Shown here piece by piece: positions 52,750-62,134 of a stretch of DNA of 64,000 nucleotides; the first letter of the stretch is position 1; the number at the start of each line of letters is the position of its first letter. A model generated the notes under the pieces. It was not told the origin of the DNA, did not search any database, and worked only from the letters and a program-made list of their open reading frames with translations. The position numbers and the translations under genes are program-made. Origin of the DNA: Bacteroidales bacterium UBA1797 (GTDB lineage: Bacteria; Bacteroidota; Bacteroidia; Bacteroidales; VadinHA17); contig DCFT01000027.1 of NCBI GenBank assembly GCA_002319885.1, positions 1-64,000 on the forward strand, written 5' to 3'.

Positions 52750-54108
52750 ATGAAATTTTATTTTCCTGTTACAGGCGCAATAGTCGCATTATTTGCGATT
52801 ACATTATCTCTCAACGGACAGATTAATCCTGAGCGGCAGTGGCCACAATACAGAGGATACATGGCTTCGGGAGTACTCGATAACGCTAACCTCCCTGAAT
52901 CATTTGACTTTCAGAAGATGATCAATATCAGATGGAAAACAGAAATTCCGGGTCTGGGTCTGTCAAGTCCTGTAATATGGGGTGATAAATTATTCATTAC
53001 AACATCAATTGCGAAGTCAGATAACCAGGGTATCAGAACAGGTATTTATGGAGATGGTATGCCGGTAGCTGACAGTTCTGTACACAACTGGAAAGTATAT
53101 TGCATTAACAAGAATTCAGGTAAAGTGATATGGGAAAGAAATTCCTTTACCGGTATCCCGAAAGTACGGAGACATCCCAAATCGACACATGCCAATTCTT
53201 CTGTTGCTACTGATGGGAAATATGCTGTTGCGTTCTTTGGATCTGAAGGTTTATATTGTTACGATTACGAAGGAACGCTTATTTGGAAGAAGAGCTTTGG
53301 CGTACTTAAATCAGTTGCATTTGATTATAATGCAGCAGAATGGGAATTTGCTAGTTCGCCGGTTATATACAACGGAGTCCTGATAATTCAGTGCGATGTG
53401 CTCGAAAATTCATTTCTCGCCGCTTTTGAACTGAAAACGGGAAAAGAGTTGTGGAAAACAAAAAGAGATGAATATCCCGGGTGGTGCACACCAAATATTT
53501 ACAAAGACGGCACTAAAACACGAATAGCTGTTAATGGATTCAAGCATCGTGGTGGTTATGATTTTGAAACAGGAAAAGAAATCTGGAAAATGTCGGGTGG
53601 CGGTGACGTTCCGATACCTACACCTGTTGTTGGTAATAACCTTATATTTTTTAACAGTGCACATGGCCCTTCTTCGCCAATCTATGCAATTGAAACAACT
53701 GCAACAGGTGATATCACCCCAAAAACAGAAGGAGCAATGAGTGAATATGTGAAGTGGAATATACCAAGGGGAGGTTCATATATTCATACCATGCTGCTTT
53801 ATAACGGCCATCTTTATAATGTTAACTGGAATGGCACCATCGCCTGCCTTGACGCTGCCACGGGTAAAGAAATTTACCGTGCAAAACTTGGCCATAGCGG
53901 GAGTTTTATTGCTTCCCCTGTTGCATCTGACGGTAAAATTTATATTGTTGATGAACAGGGTACTGTATATATAATTCAGGATGGTACCTCTTTTAAACAG
54001 ATAGCTGTAATACCTATGAATGATGTATGCCTCACGGCGCCTTCTATCACCGATGGAATGATATTTTTCAGAACTCAGAAATACCTGATTGCTGTTGGGA
54101 AACAATGA
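52750..54108 (+). CDS. Exported PQQ-like (BamB-like) beta-propeller protein 1
   Basis: 452 residues. Signal peptide 1-23. WPQYRGYMASGVL start motif of PQQ-type propellers in polysaccharide and redox clusters, then repeats such as IRWKTEIPGLGLSSPVIWGDKLFITTS, VYCINKNSGKVIWERN, LYCYDYEGTLIWKKSF, AAFELKTGKELWKT, and IACLDAATGKEIYRAKL. I see no clear PQQ-ligand set, so the cofactor is doubtful. 24 bp before an equally long paralogue. Confidence 0.88.
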   Translation: MKFYFPVTGAIVALFAITLSLNGQINPERQWPQYRGYMASGVLDNANLPESFDFQKMINIRWKTEIPGLGLSSPVIWGDKLFITTSIAKSDNQGIRTGIYGDGMPVADSSVHNWKVYCINKNSGKVIWERNSFTGIPKVRRHPKSTHANSSVATDGKYAVAFFGSEGLYCYDYEGTLIWKKSFGVLKSVAFDYNAAEWEFASSPVIYNGVLIIQCDVLENSFLAAFELKTGKELWKTKRDEYPGWCTPNIYKDGTKTRIAVNGFKHRGGYDFETGKEIWKMSGGGDVPIPTPVVGNNLIFFNSAHGPSSPIYAIETTATGDITPKTEGAMSEYVKWNIPRGGSYIHTMLLYNGHLYNVNWNGTIACLDAATGKEIYRAKLGHSGSFIASPVASDGKIYIVDEQGTVYIIQDGTSFKQIAVIPMNDVCLTAPSITDGMIFFRTQKYLIAVGKQ

Positions 54109-54132
54109 TCTGGTTTCATAATTCATATACCT

Positions 54133-55491
54133 ATGAAAAAAAATACGGTTGTCTTTTTTATTTTCTTTTTTTTGGTTTTTTCATTTGAAAAAATTTCAAG
54201 CCAGGTTAATCCTGACCGGCAATGGCCTTCCTATCGTGGAAATTTCTCATCAGGAGTAATGGATAATACCAATCTTCCCGATTCCTTTAATCTGAAGACC
54301 ATGACCAATGTCCGGTGGAAAACTGAGATCCCGGGCTTGGGTCTTTCGAGTCCTGTCATCTGGGATAACAAAATATTTATTACAACTGCAATTAGTGAGG
54401 CTGACAAGGCAGGGTATAAACCAGGTCTGTATGGCGATGTTACACCCGTCAGAGATTCTTCAGTTCATGAATGGAAAGTATACTGTATTGATAAAAATAC
54501 AGGGAAGATAATCTGGGAACAGACGTCATGCAAAGGAATTCCGGCAATGAAACGGCATCCAAAATCAACTCATGCGAACACTTCAGTGGCTACCGACGGG
54601 AAATACGTAGTTGCTTTTTTTGGATCAGAAGGCCTTTTCTGCTATGATATGAAGGGAAATCTTTTATGGAAGAAAAGTTTTGGATTGCTGAAATCAGTGT
54701 GGGTTGTGATGAAATCAGCGGAATGGGAATTTGCCAGTTCACCGATTATTTATGATGGGAAGCTTATTATACAATGTGATGTTCTTGATAACTCTTTTGT
54801 GGCGGCCTTTGATGTAAAAACGGGAAATCAAATATGGAATACCCAACGTGATGAATATACCGGATGGTGTACTCCTAATATTTATGCTTATGCCGGGAAA
54901 ACTTATATAGCTCTAAACGGATATAAAAACCGTGGCGGGTATGATCTTGAAACAGGAAAAGAAATTTGGAAAATGTCAGGAGGTGGCGACATTCAAATAC
55001 CAACACCCATTGTAGGCAATGATCTCATTTATTTTAACAGTGCGCATGGAAAATACTCGCCGATAATAGCGGTAAAAAGCAATGCAACAGGTGATATAAC
55101 TCTGAAGGAAAACGAAACATCGAATGAATATATAAAATGGAGCCTTCCCAGAGGCGGTTCATATATGCATACCTTGTTACTCTACAAAAACCAGCTCTAT
55201 AATTTTAACTGGAATGGCAGTGTAACATGTCTTGATCCCCTTACCGGGAAAGAGATTTATAATGCAAAGCTTGGAAAAACGAAAAGTTTTATAGCTTCAG
55301 CTGTAGCGTCTGATGGAAAAATCTATATTGTTGATGAAGAAGGAACTGTCTATATAATAGGAGCTGGTGATACATTTAAACTTCTTGCCGAGATTCCTAT
55401 GAATGATATATGCATGAGCGTTCCGGCATTAACCGATGGTATGATAATTTTCAGAACCCAGAAGTATCTGATAGCAGTAGGTAAAAAATAG
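54133..55491 (+). CDS. Exported PQQ-like beta-propeller protein 2 (tandem paralogue)
   Basis: 452 residues. Signal peptide 1-23. Aligns end to end without length change to the preceding gene: WPSYRGNFSSGVMDN, VRWKTEIPGLGLSSPVIWD, KRHPKSTHANTSVATDGKY, GWCTPNIYAYAGKT, KIWKMSGGGD-like EIWKMSGGGDIQIPTPIVGN and IFRTQKYLIAVGKK. A recent tandem duplication is likely. Convergent with the ABC permease, 7 bp apart. Confidence 0.88.
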   Translation: MKKNTVVFFIFFFLVFSFEKISSQVNPDRQWPSYRGNFSSGVMDNTNLPDSFNLKTMTNVRWKTEIPGLGLSSPVIWDNKIFITTAISEADKAGYKPGLYGDVTPVRDSSVHEWKVYCIDKNTGKIIWEQTSCKGIPAMKRHPKSTHANTSVATDGKYVVAFFGSEGLFCYDMKGNLLWKKSFGLLKSVWVVMKSAEWEFASSPIIYDGKLIIQCDVLDNSFVAAFDVKTGNQIWNTQRDEYTGWCTPNIYAYAGKTYIALNGYKNRGGYDLETGKEIWKMSGGGDIQIPTPIVGNDLIYFNSAHGKYSPIIAVKSNATGDITLKENETSNEYIKWSLPRGGSYMHTLLLYKNQLYNFNWNGSVTCLDPLTGKEIYNAKLGKTKSFIASAVASDGKIYIVDEEGTVYIIGAGDTFKLLAEIPMNDICMSVPALTDGMIIFRTQKYLIAVGKK

Positions 55492-55498
55492 ACCATTT

Positions 55499-58400
55499 TT
55501 ATTCTGTCTTTAGAATAGTAATTAATGAATTTTTTGTTATTGATCTGACTGACAGCGACAGAGCAATTAATCCTGTGATCAGAATTGCCGCTACCATAAG
55601 ACCTATTACAAACCAGGGTATATCGGGACTATTCTTTATTGAAGATGAAGTTGCCAAAAGAGCCGAAACAAGGCCTGATGTGACTCCGGCTATAAGTATG
55701 AGCACCTGTTCTGAAAGAATCATTCGTCTGATGCCTTTCATTCTGAATCCTGCTGCAAGCATAATAGCAAATTCCTGTTTCCGTTGATTATAATTTCTCA
55801 ACAGCACAAAGCCCAGACCAGCAACACCAATTATCATTCCCAATGCACCAAAAACGCCAAATACAGATAGATAAGTATTGGTAACTTCATGAAATGAGGC
55901 AAGCCGGTCAGCTGTTTTTTCAATATTTACACTATAATTTTCTAGCCTGTCATTCAGAACGTTCTGATATAAATCGATTAATGCTCTGTTGCCATCAACA
56001 AGAAGCACCTGACTGCCTGAAACAGAAGGATAATACTTTGTGAAGTTTTCTTTTCCTATCAGTACATTACCCTGAAACACAGATGTCTGTAAACCACCTG
56101 CAATTATTATGTGCAAAGGCCGGCCATTTTCAGCTTTGAGCACCAGAGTATCTCCAGTTTTTAATTTTAATCCCCATTCCAGAACTGTCTGGTCAGCAAT
56201 TCCGTAAATTATATTGTTTTGTGGTTCAAGATTTAAATACTGCCATGGATTCTTAATTTCTTTTGAAGAGAGCATTTTGGAAAATGAGAAAGATTTTTTT
56301 GCTATAAAGTCTTCAGGATCAATTCCAAGCAGTGGAGGAGCTGTAATATGGTTAAGATTGAGACAGCTGGCATCATTCCCTGATGTCTTTTTTATCTGAA
56401 CAAAGTGCAGCTCCGAGAGTTGATTGTCGTCGAGACCCATGGTTTTTCTTCCTGATTCTGTATTCAGATCCTGTTTTACAGGGATAGTATTTTCGCACCA
56501 GAGCAAATATCCTCCGGTGCCTCCTGAACGTCTCAGCTGCTTATCGTTATTATTCATCCTGTTGGCACCCGTGATAACGACAGTAAAAATTCCGGCAGCT
56601 ATGAAAAGGATAGGTGTCACAGCATTAGAAGGATTAAAAGAATAATAGAGACGCGATAATTCATTTCTGTTGTGCATTCGATCAGAACCGCGGGTTATTC
56701 TTCTGATAAAGTACTGCCTCCACAATAGTACAAGTGTCAGCAAAAGCAAAGTTCCGGAAGAAAATGAAAAAAGAATTTGCTGGTCACTGAATACCATTGA
56801 TAGTACAAACAGTGAGATTGTTACAACAGCAGATGTAATCAATAGAAAGAGATTCAGCCGGGTAGAATGGGATACATAACCTTTCTTTTTCTTTGGATTC
56901 AACTCCTTCAGGTATATTCTGACCTTAAGAAACATAAACACCAGAATGGTAAGAAAAGTCAATACAAATCCGAAAATAATTGACTTAAGATCAAAGTAAG
57001 AGTAAAGTGTATTAGTCTGAACAGCTCCTGTCCAGACAGTATTCAGTGCCCGTGTAATAAGAATGTCAGCCAAATATCCTAAGAATGCACCGATTGAACA
57101 CCCTGCCAGGCTTATCACTCCAGCTTCCAGCAACAATAACTTTGCAATCCTGCTGTTTTTGAATCCGAGGGAAAACAAGGTCTTCACTGACTTCCTTTTC
57201 AGATCAAAATATGAAGAGGTCGCAAATGACAACAGAACAAATGATGCAAGAATCAGGAAAAAGCCAAGGCTAAGGAACAGTGAACCAAAATCAACACTCT
57301 CGTTTGCCGCTTTAATTGATTCGTCGGAAAGATCTGACATAATGAAACCCATCTTTTCAGGATTAAGTGATCCGTTCAGCCTGTTTTCAATTTCTGTCCT
57401 GCTTAATCCTGCCGGATAACGTAATGATGTTGCCGGACCAAAATTATTTCCCAATAACTCATTGCCTTTTTCATAACTGATGAATGCTTTCGGTGTACCT
57501 CTGTATCTGTTCCAGTAATCCTCATCTTTGGCACGGATTTCACTCATTTTTATAGGCACTCCTGCATCCCAGTCAGAACATGATTCCTTTCCTGATATCC
57601 CGGGGAAATCAGGCATAAGAAGAGAATCCGACCAGATACCCTTCATCTCAACAATACTCCTTATAATAAATGGACTGTTTTTTTCAATTAATTTATTCAG
57701 AGAATCAGGTGAGTACCAGAACATTTTTATTGTGTCTCCTACTTTTGCAGACAGATCATTTGCCATCCAGCTGTTGATTATCATACCGTTTCCTGTGCAA
57801 ATACCGGGATAAAGTGAAGAAGGCAGGGCTGAAACAAATGAATAGGGATTATATTTTCTTCCATCAACAAACCTGTTACCAAGATATGTCAGTACCGGTG
57901 CTGACTCAGGAATAAGGCTGGTAATCTCTTTAAGAATAGATCCATCAATAAAAATTCTGTCAGAAGTTAATTCAATTTCACCGGTTTTTTCAATGTTCCT
58001 GAGTTTTAAACCGATATCTGAAATCTCCAGATAATGTTTTAATGATTCAGAAGCTGATTTTAATGAATTAGCGTTTTTGTTGTTTATGAGAAGTCTGTTA
58101 ATTTTATTTGATCCTCCATGGCTATCATCAATATCAGAAAGATTCATGAAAATATTCATTGGTGTAATCTGACTGATTGATAAGGAAAAATTTCCGATAT
58201 GTGAAGGTTCAAGAATAATACCGACTTTCAGCACAATAGAATTTCCACCATCGATCGTAGGTGCAAAGGGTGCATCAGCAGGAATAGCGGAAATGCGGGG
58301 AAACCTTATTATCAGGTCTTCACCTGGTTTGATCCCAAGGTAGTCTGCAAGTTTTTTATTAATAGCTACTTCGCCGGGTTTGACTGAAAACGTATCAAAT

Positions 58401-58771
58401 CCCTGAAATGCAAAAAAATCACTGCTTACGCCAAAGATATGAGTATTAAAAGCCTTTTTCTGTGAATTCATACTCTGGCTGAATCCATTGATTTCAAGTA
58501 CACCTGTGCATTTTAAATCAGTGCTGTCCTTTAACCTCTTAACTAGTTCCGGGTCAAAGTATCTTATCCCTGAGCTTATTAGAATATCAGTGTTTCCAAG
58601 GTGATCCGACGCTGATTTCTTAAGACTCTCCTTAACCGATTTGCCTGTCAGCAACGAACCGGTTATAACAGCGCAAAGCAATACAATTATAAAAACCTGG
58701 TAAAAAATCTGCTTTTTATAGAATTTTATTGATTTGAGTATTATCTGGAATATAGATGGCATTTGAATCAC
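55499..58771 (-). CDS. ABC-transporter permease, FtsX/MacB-like, double repeat
   Basis: 1090 residues. N-terminal TM about 20-40, large extracytoplasmic MacB-PCD-like domain, four TM helices about 485-650 (FtsX domain: FFLILASFVLLSFATSSYFDLKRKSVKTLFSLGFKNSRIAKLLLLEAGVI), second extracytoplasmic region about 730-950, and a final FtsX set about 960-1085 (GFVLLRNYNQRKQEFAIMLAAGFRMKGIRRMILSEQVLI). Two permease halves in one chain. Four bp after the ATPase gene. Substrate unknown; lipoprotein or peptide handling is usual for this class. Confidence 0.9.
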   Translation of the reverse strand: MIQMPSIFQIILKSIKFYKKQIFYQVFIIVLLCAVITGSLLTGKSVKESLKKSASDHLGNTDILISSGIRYFDPELVKRLKDSTDLKCTGVLEINGFSQSMNSQKKAFNTHIFGVSSDFFAFQGFDTFSVKPGEVAINKKLADYLGIKPGEDLIIRFPRISAIPADAPFAPTIDGGNSIVLKVGIILEPSHIGNFSLSISQITPMNIFMNLSDIDDSHGGSNKINRLLINNKNANSLKSASESLKHYLEISDIGLKLRNIEKTGEIELTSDRIFIDGSILKEITSLIPESAPVLTYLGNRFVDGRKYNPYSFVSALPSSLYPGICTGNGMIINSWMANDLSAKVGDTIKMFWYSPDSLNKLIEKNSPFIIRSIVEMKGIWSDSLLMPDFPGISGKESCSDWDAGVPIKMSEIRAKDEDYWNRYRGTPKAFISYEKGNELLGNNFGPATSLRYPAGLSRTEIENRLNGSLNPEKMGFIMSDLSDESIKAANESVDFGSLFLSLGFFLILASFVLLSFATSSYFDLKRKSVKTLFSLGFKNSRIAKLLLLEAGVISLAGCSIGAFLGYLADILITRALNTVWTGAVQTNTLYSYFDLKSIIFGFVLTFLTILVFMFLKVRIYLKELNPKKKKGYVSHSTRLNLFLLITSAVVTISLFVLSMVFSDQQILFSFSSGTLLLLTLVLLWRQYFIRRITRGSDRMHNRNELSRLYYSFNPSNAVTPILFIAAGIFTVVITGANRMNNNDKQLRRSGGTGGYLLWCENTIPVKQDLNTESGRKTMGLDDNQLSELHFVQIKKTSGNDASCLNLNHITAPPLLGIDPEDFIAKKSFSFSKMLSSKEIKNPWQYLNLEPQNNIIYGIADQTVLEWGLKLKTGDTLVLKAENGRPLHIIIAGGLQTSVFQGNVLIGKENFTKYYPSVSGSQVLLVDGNRALIDLYQNVLNDRLENYSVNIEKTADRLASFHEVTNTYLSVFGVFGALGMIIGVAGLGFVLLRNYNQRKQEFAIMLAAGFRMKGIRRMILSEQVLILIAGVTSGLVSALLATSSSIKNSPDIPWFVIGLMVAAILITGLIALSLSVRSITKNSLITILKTE

Positions 58772-58775
58772 TTAA

Positions 58776-59453
58776 TTATTGTTCGTTCAATATGTTTAAT
58801 TTACCTTCTTCGAGCCGCAAAATCTTTGACATTTTTTTTGCAAGATCAAAAGAATGTGTTGCCATAATGATAGTTATGCCGTAGTCCCTGTTCATTTCAA
58901 GCAGAAGACTTCCCATATTTTCAGCATTTTTTGCATCAAGCGATCCGGTCGGTTCATCAGCCAGGAGTATTGATGGATTATTGACCAGGGCTCTTACTAA
59001 CGCAACTCTCTGTGCTTCACCGCCGGATATATTAAAGGGATATTTGTCTCTGAGATTATAAATGCCGGTTTTTTCCATTAAGCTCTTTGAATTTTGTTCC
59101 TTAAGAGCAATTTCTTCCTGCGAATGCTCAGTGGCAAGTAAAGGGAGAAACACGTTCTCTGAGACTGTAAGATAGGGTATCAGCAAATGATCCTGGAAAA
59201 CAAAACCAACGTTGTGGTTTCTGTAATCTGCCGATTGTTCTTCTGTAAAGTCAGTTATCGAAGATCCTCTGAAACTTATAGTTCCGGAATCAGGCTTGTC
59301 GAGCAGACCAATGATATTCATAAGTGTAGTCTTACCTGAACCTGATGGCCCCATGATTGCAATTGTTTCTCTTTCATTCACTTCAAGGCATAGATTATCA
59401 AGAACCAGTCCTCTCTGGGTGAAGGATTTTGAAATTTCTTTTATTGAAAGCAT
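58776..59453 (-). CDS. ABC-transporter ATP-binding protein (LolD/MacB type)
   Basis: 225 residues. Walker A GPSGSGKTT, Q-loop FVFQDHLLIPYLTVSENV, signature NISGGEAQRVALVRALV, Walker B ILLADEPTGSLD and H-loop MATHSF are complete. Energises the permease encoded just downstream. Starts after a CACAAAG repeat. Confidence 0.95.
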   Translation of the reverse strand: MLSIKEISKSFTQRGLVLDNLCLEVNERETIAIMGPSGSGKTTLMNIIGLLDKPDSGTISFRGSSITDFTEEQSADYRNHNVGFVFQDHLLIPYLTVSENVFLPLLATEHSQEEIALKEQNSKSLMEKTGIYNLRDKYPFNISGGEAQRVALVRALVNNPSILLADEPTGSLDAKNAENMGSLLLEMNRDYGITIIMATHSFDLAKKMSKILRLEEGKLNILNEQ

Positions 59454-59484
59454 AATATTCTTTTTGAATATTTATTAATTCCCT

Positions 59485-59580
59485 CCTTAGAGTTCCTTAG
59501 TGACTTACTTGGCGAACCTTTGTGGTAAAAAGAAAAATCAACCACAAAGTGACACTAAGGTTTCACTAAGATACACTAAG
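59485..59580. repeat. CACAAAG inverted-repeat element, copy 5
   Basis: Left arm CTTAGAGTTCCTTAGTGACTT...AACCTTTGTGGT, short AT spacer, right arm ACCACAAAGTGACACTAAGG then CACTAAGATACACTAAG. The right-arm core matches copy 3 exactly. Lies between the ABC ATPase and the glycosyltransferase genes. Confidence 0.75.
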
Positions 59581-59596
59581 TTAGAAACATATAAAC

Positions 59597-60886
59597 TTAA
59601 GTTAAAGAACTATAAATCATTGACAGGCCTTCCGACATTTTTTCCAGCGAAAGTTCAGCTAAAACTTTTTCTTTCCCCTGTTTTCCAAGCCTTGAACGTA
59701 ATTCATTATCTTTTAATAATTTCAGGATGTTAGCTGATAACTCTGAAACACTGTCAGGCGAGTAAGTAATTCCTCCGAGTGTTTTTGAGATTATTTCTGG
59801 AAATCCTCCGGTCGCAGGCTGAACAACAGGTACCCCGGCAGAATTGGATTCCAGAATATAGAGCCCATAACCATCATGTTTTCGCACCGGAACGCTCATA
59901 ACGTCGATACTGCTGAAAAATTTCTGTTTACTGTCCCCGTGAAATTCCGGATAAATCCTGATATAACTTTTCAACCCGTTATTCTTTATTTTCCTTATTT
60001 GTTCGGCAATAAATGGTTTATCATCACCGGTATATCCTCCTGATACATGAAGTGTTAGTTTCGGCAAACTATTGTCTTTTTTCAACTCTATAAAGGCGTC
60101 CACCAGTTTATCAAAGCCATTCTGAGAACTGATCCTGCAGAAATAACCGATTGAAGGCCAGACAGCATTTTTTTCAATATTTACCAAAAAGCCCGGTTCA
60201 AAACCAAGTGGAACAACATGAAAATTGTCTCCTTTAATCCCTGTTTTGGACAGAAATAATTCTTTAAAATAATTGCTGGGAGTAAGAAACTTATCGACAT
60301 TTGGTGCTTCTTTGGAGATGAGTTTCCATGCTTTTGACTGATAGGGTTCTGCCATTTCATCTATCCAGTCATCTTCATTTAAGAGAGAGCAGACTATTTT
60401 GACATCCAGCTTCTTCTTGATTCTTCTGGCCAGTCCTATCACAAGGGCATTGGAAAGATGAATAATATCCGGTTTCCCGTCGCGTGACATATAGTCCACC
60501 AGTCTTTGAAGTTCTTTTTCCGGAAAGGCATTTTCTCCTCTGATCATATTCAGCGTCAGATCTTCAAATCCTTCGGTACGTGTTGTGCCTGCTCTCCTGG
60601 CAGCCATTCTGAGCATTGGGCCTGAATCAAATATTTTATCCATAAAAACAGGCATATTTTTCAGGAAAGGGACTTTTTCTCTCAGATACATTGAAATGGC
60701 TCCAAAGAAAACATTCTTATCCATTCCTGTCTCTGTATTTATATCGTCGGGGGGAAGATATAAGGGTATTGCAGAAGCATTAATACCCGGCACTTTTCGG
60801 ATAGCCCTCAGATAAATCATATCGCGGTAACAATTCCCGCAATAAAATGAGCCACCAGAACCTGTAATCAGATAAACAATTTTCAT
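59597..60886 (-). CDS. GT4-type glycosyltransferase with N-terminal CxxC
   Basis: 429 residues from ATG 60886 (MKIVYLITGSGGSFYCGNC); the frame opens four codons earlier. GT-B fold: N-terminal GSGGSFYCGNCYRDM (C16, C19), mid-region VPLGFEPG, and C-terminal donor site DVMSVPVRKHDGYGLYILESNSAGVPVVQPATGGFPEII, the E-x7-E-like motif of GT4. Cytoplasmic, sugar and acceptor unknown. Monocistronic by appearance between two repeats. Confidence 0.88.
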   Translation of the reverse strand: MKIVYLITGSGGSFYCGNCYRDMIYLRAIRKVPGINASAIPLYLPPDDINTETGMDKNVFFGAISMYLREKVPFLKNMPVFMDKIFDSGPMLRMAARRAGTTRTEGFEDLTLNMIRGENAFPEKELQRLVDYMSRDGKPDIIHLSNALVIGLARRIKKKLDVKIVCSLLNEDDWIDEMAEPYQSKAWKLISKEAPNVDKFLTPSNYFKELFLSKTGIKGDNFHVVPLGFEPGFLVNIEKNAVWPSIGYFCRISSQNGFDKLVDAFIELKKDNSLPKLTLHVSGGYTGDDKPFIAEQIRKIKNNGLKSYIRIYPEFHGDSKQKFFSSIDVMSVPVRKHDGYGLYILESNSAGVPVVQPATGGFPEIISKTLGGITYSPDSVSELSANILKLLKDNELRSRLGKQGKEKVLAELSLEKMSEGLSMIYSSLT

Positions 60887-60926
60887 ATTGTATAACATTC
60901 TCTATGAACCTCTCGTAACAAACCCC

Positions 60927-61018
60927 ATTGATTTTCTTCGTTTACCCCGACCCCAAGGGGGGCGAAGAAAATCAATTTACTCCCCCTGGGGTTGGGGTAA
61001 TTAAATTGATTTTCGAGC
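60927..61018. repeat. Nested inverted repeat with ACCCCGACCCC core
   Basis: ATTGATTTTCTTCG (60927-60940) pairs perfectly with CGAAGAAAATCAAT (60963-60976). Inside and beyond, ACCCCGACCCCAAGGGGG (60944-60961) is complementary with few mismatches to CCCCCTGGGGTTGGGGT (60982-60998), and a third ATTGATTTTCGAG follows (61006-61018). Two alternative stems can form. Unrelated to the CACAAAG family. Confidence 0.65.
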
Positions 61019-61024
61019 TACTAC

Positions 61025-62134
61025 TTAATTTCCAAAAGCCATCAATCTTCCGTCCTCAGTCAGAATATAGAATTTTCCGTCAACTACAGCTGGTGAACTG
61101 CTGACAGGCGTACCAGCATTGAAACTCCAGATTTTTTTCCCGTCTGATAATCTGAGAATATATATATAGCCATCCATGCTTGTGAAAAGAACCTTTGATG
61201 ATGCTAATACTGGTGAACCGTCAATCTTCCCGTTTGTTCGGAATTTCCATTCCAGTTTACCATCGGAAGCATTGTAACAATAAAGAAATTTATCCTCGCT
61301 TCCAATCACTACTGAGTTATTTCCGATTGCCGGAATGCCAAGTATTGAACCCGATTCTTCACCTCCCTGAATCTTCCATACAATTTTTTTTGTGGCAATA
61401 TTTACACAGTATTTTGTACCGTCATAATCCCCGAAATATGCCATATTGCCGGCAAGGGCAGGAGAAGAGGCAATATATACTCCAATATCAATTGTATCTT
61501 TTTGTTTGCCGGTAAGAGGATCAATAACTCTTAACATTCCATCGCATCCGCCAAACACAATTTTACCATTCAATATTGCTGGTGTACCATTAATATAGTT
61601 TTCTGTCTCTACTCTCCAGAGCATTTTCCCTGTAGATGGATTAATACAATGAAGGTAATAATCATAGCTTCCGACAATAATACCGGAAGAGTTTCCCGAT
61701 TTCCAGATATTTGCTGATCCAGCTATCTGATTGTCAGTCTTATATGACCACACAATACTTCCGGTTTTTTTATTCGCGGCATAAAGTATGCCTTCGGATG
61801 TACTGTAAATAATATTATTGTCCGATACAAGGGGAGGGGCCTCTATTGGATCGCCTGCTGCTGTTTTCCAGGCAAGCCTGCCTCCGGTATTGCATGCAAC
61901 AAGAGATCCCTTATCAGTACCGAAATAGATAAGTCCATCGCTGATTACAGGTGAGGATTTTGTCGCTGAGCCTGAATTCATGCTCCATAACAACTTCGGA
62001 TTAGAGGGAAGTGGCCATTCAGACGTTCCTGAAAGATCTGATTTTCCACGAAAAATTGACCAATCGTTACTCTGGGAGCAGATAACACCGGAATTCAGAA
62101 AGAGAAAAAATAATATCTTAAAGCTTCGTTTCAT
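61025..62134 (-). CDS. Exported PQQ-like beta-propeller protein 3
   Basis: 369 residues from ATG 62134, chosen because a signal peptide starts here (MKRSFKILFFLFLNSGVICSQ); the open frame extends to 62221 inside the Fe-S gene. Propeller repeats: SPVISDGLIYFGTDKGSLVACNTGGRLAWKT, LYAANKKTGSIVWSYKTD, LHCINPSTGKMLWRVET, YCYNASDGKLEWKFRT, IYILRLSDGKKIWSFNAGTPVSSSPAV. Shorter than the pair at 52750-55491. Overlaps the NuoG-like gene end by 17 bp, so co-transcribed with it. Confidence 0.87.
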   Translation of the reverse strand: MKRSFKILFFLFLNSGVICSQSNDWSIFRGKSDLSGTSEWPLPSNPKLLWSMNSGSATKSSPVISDGLIYFGTDKGSLVACNTGGRLAWKTAAGDPIEAPPLVSDNNIIYSTSEGILYAANKKTGSIVWSYKTDNQIAGSANIWKSGNSSGIIVGSYDYYLHCINPSTGKMLWRVETENYINGTPAILNGKIVFGGCDGMLRVIDPLTGKQKDTIDIGVYIASSPALAGNMAYFGDYDGTKYCVNIATKKIVWKIQGGEESGSILGIPAIGNNSVVIGSEDKFLYCYNASDGKLEWKFRTNGKIDGSPVLASSKVLFTSMDGYIYILRLSDGKKIWSFNAGTPVSSSPAVVDGKFYILTEDGRLMAFGN

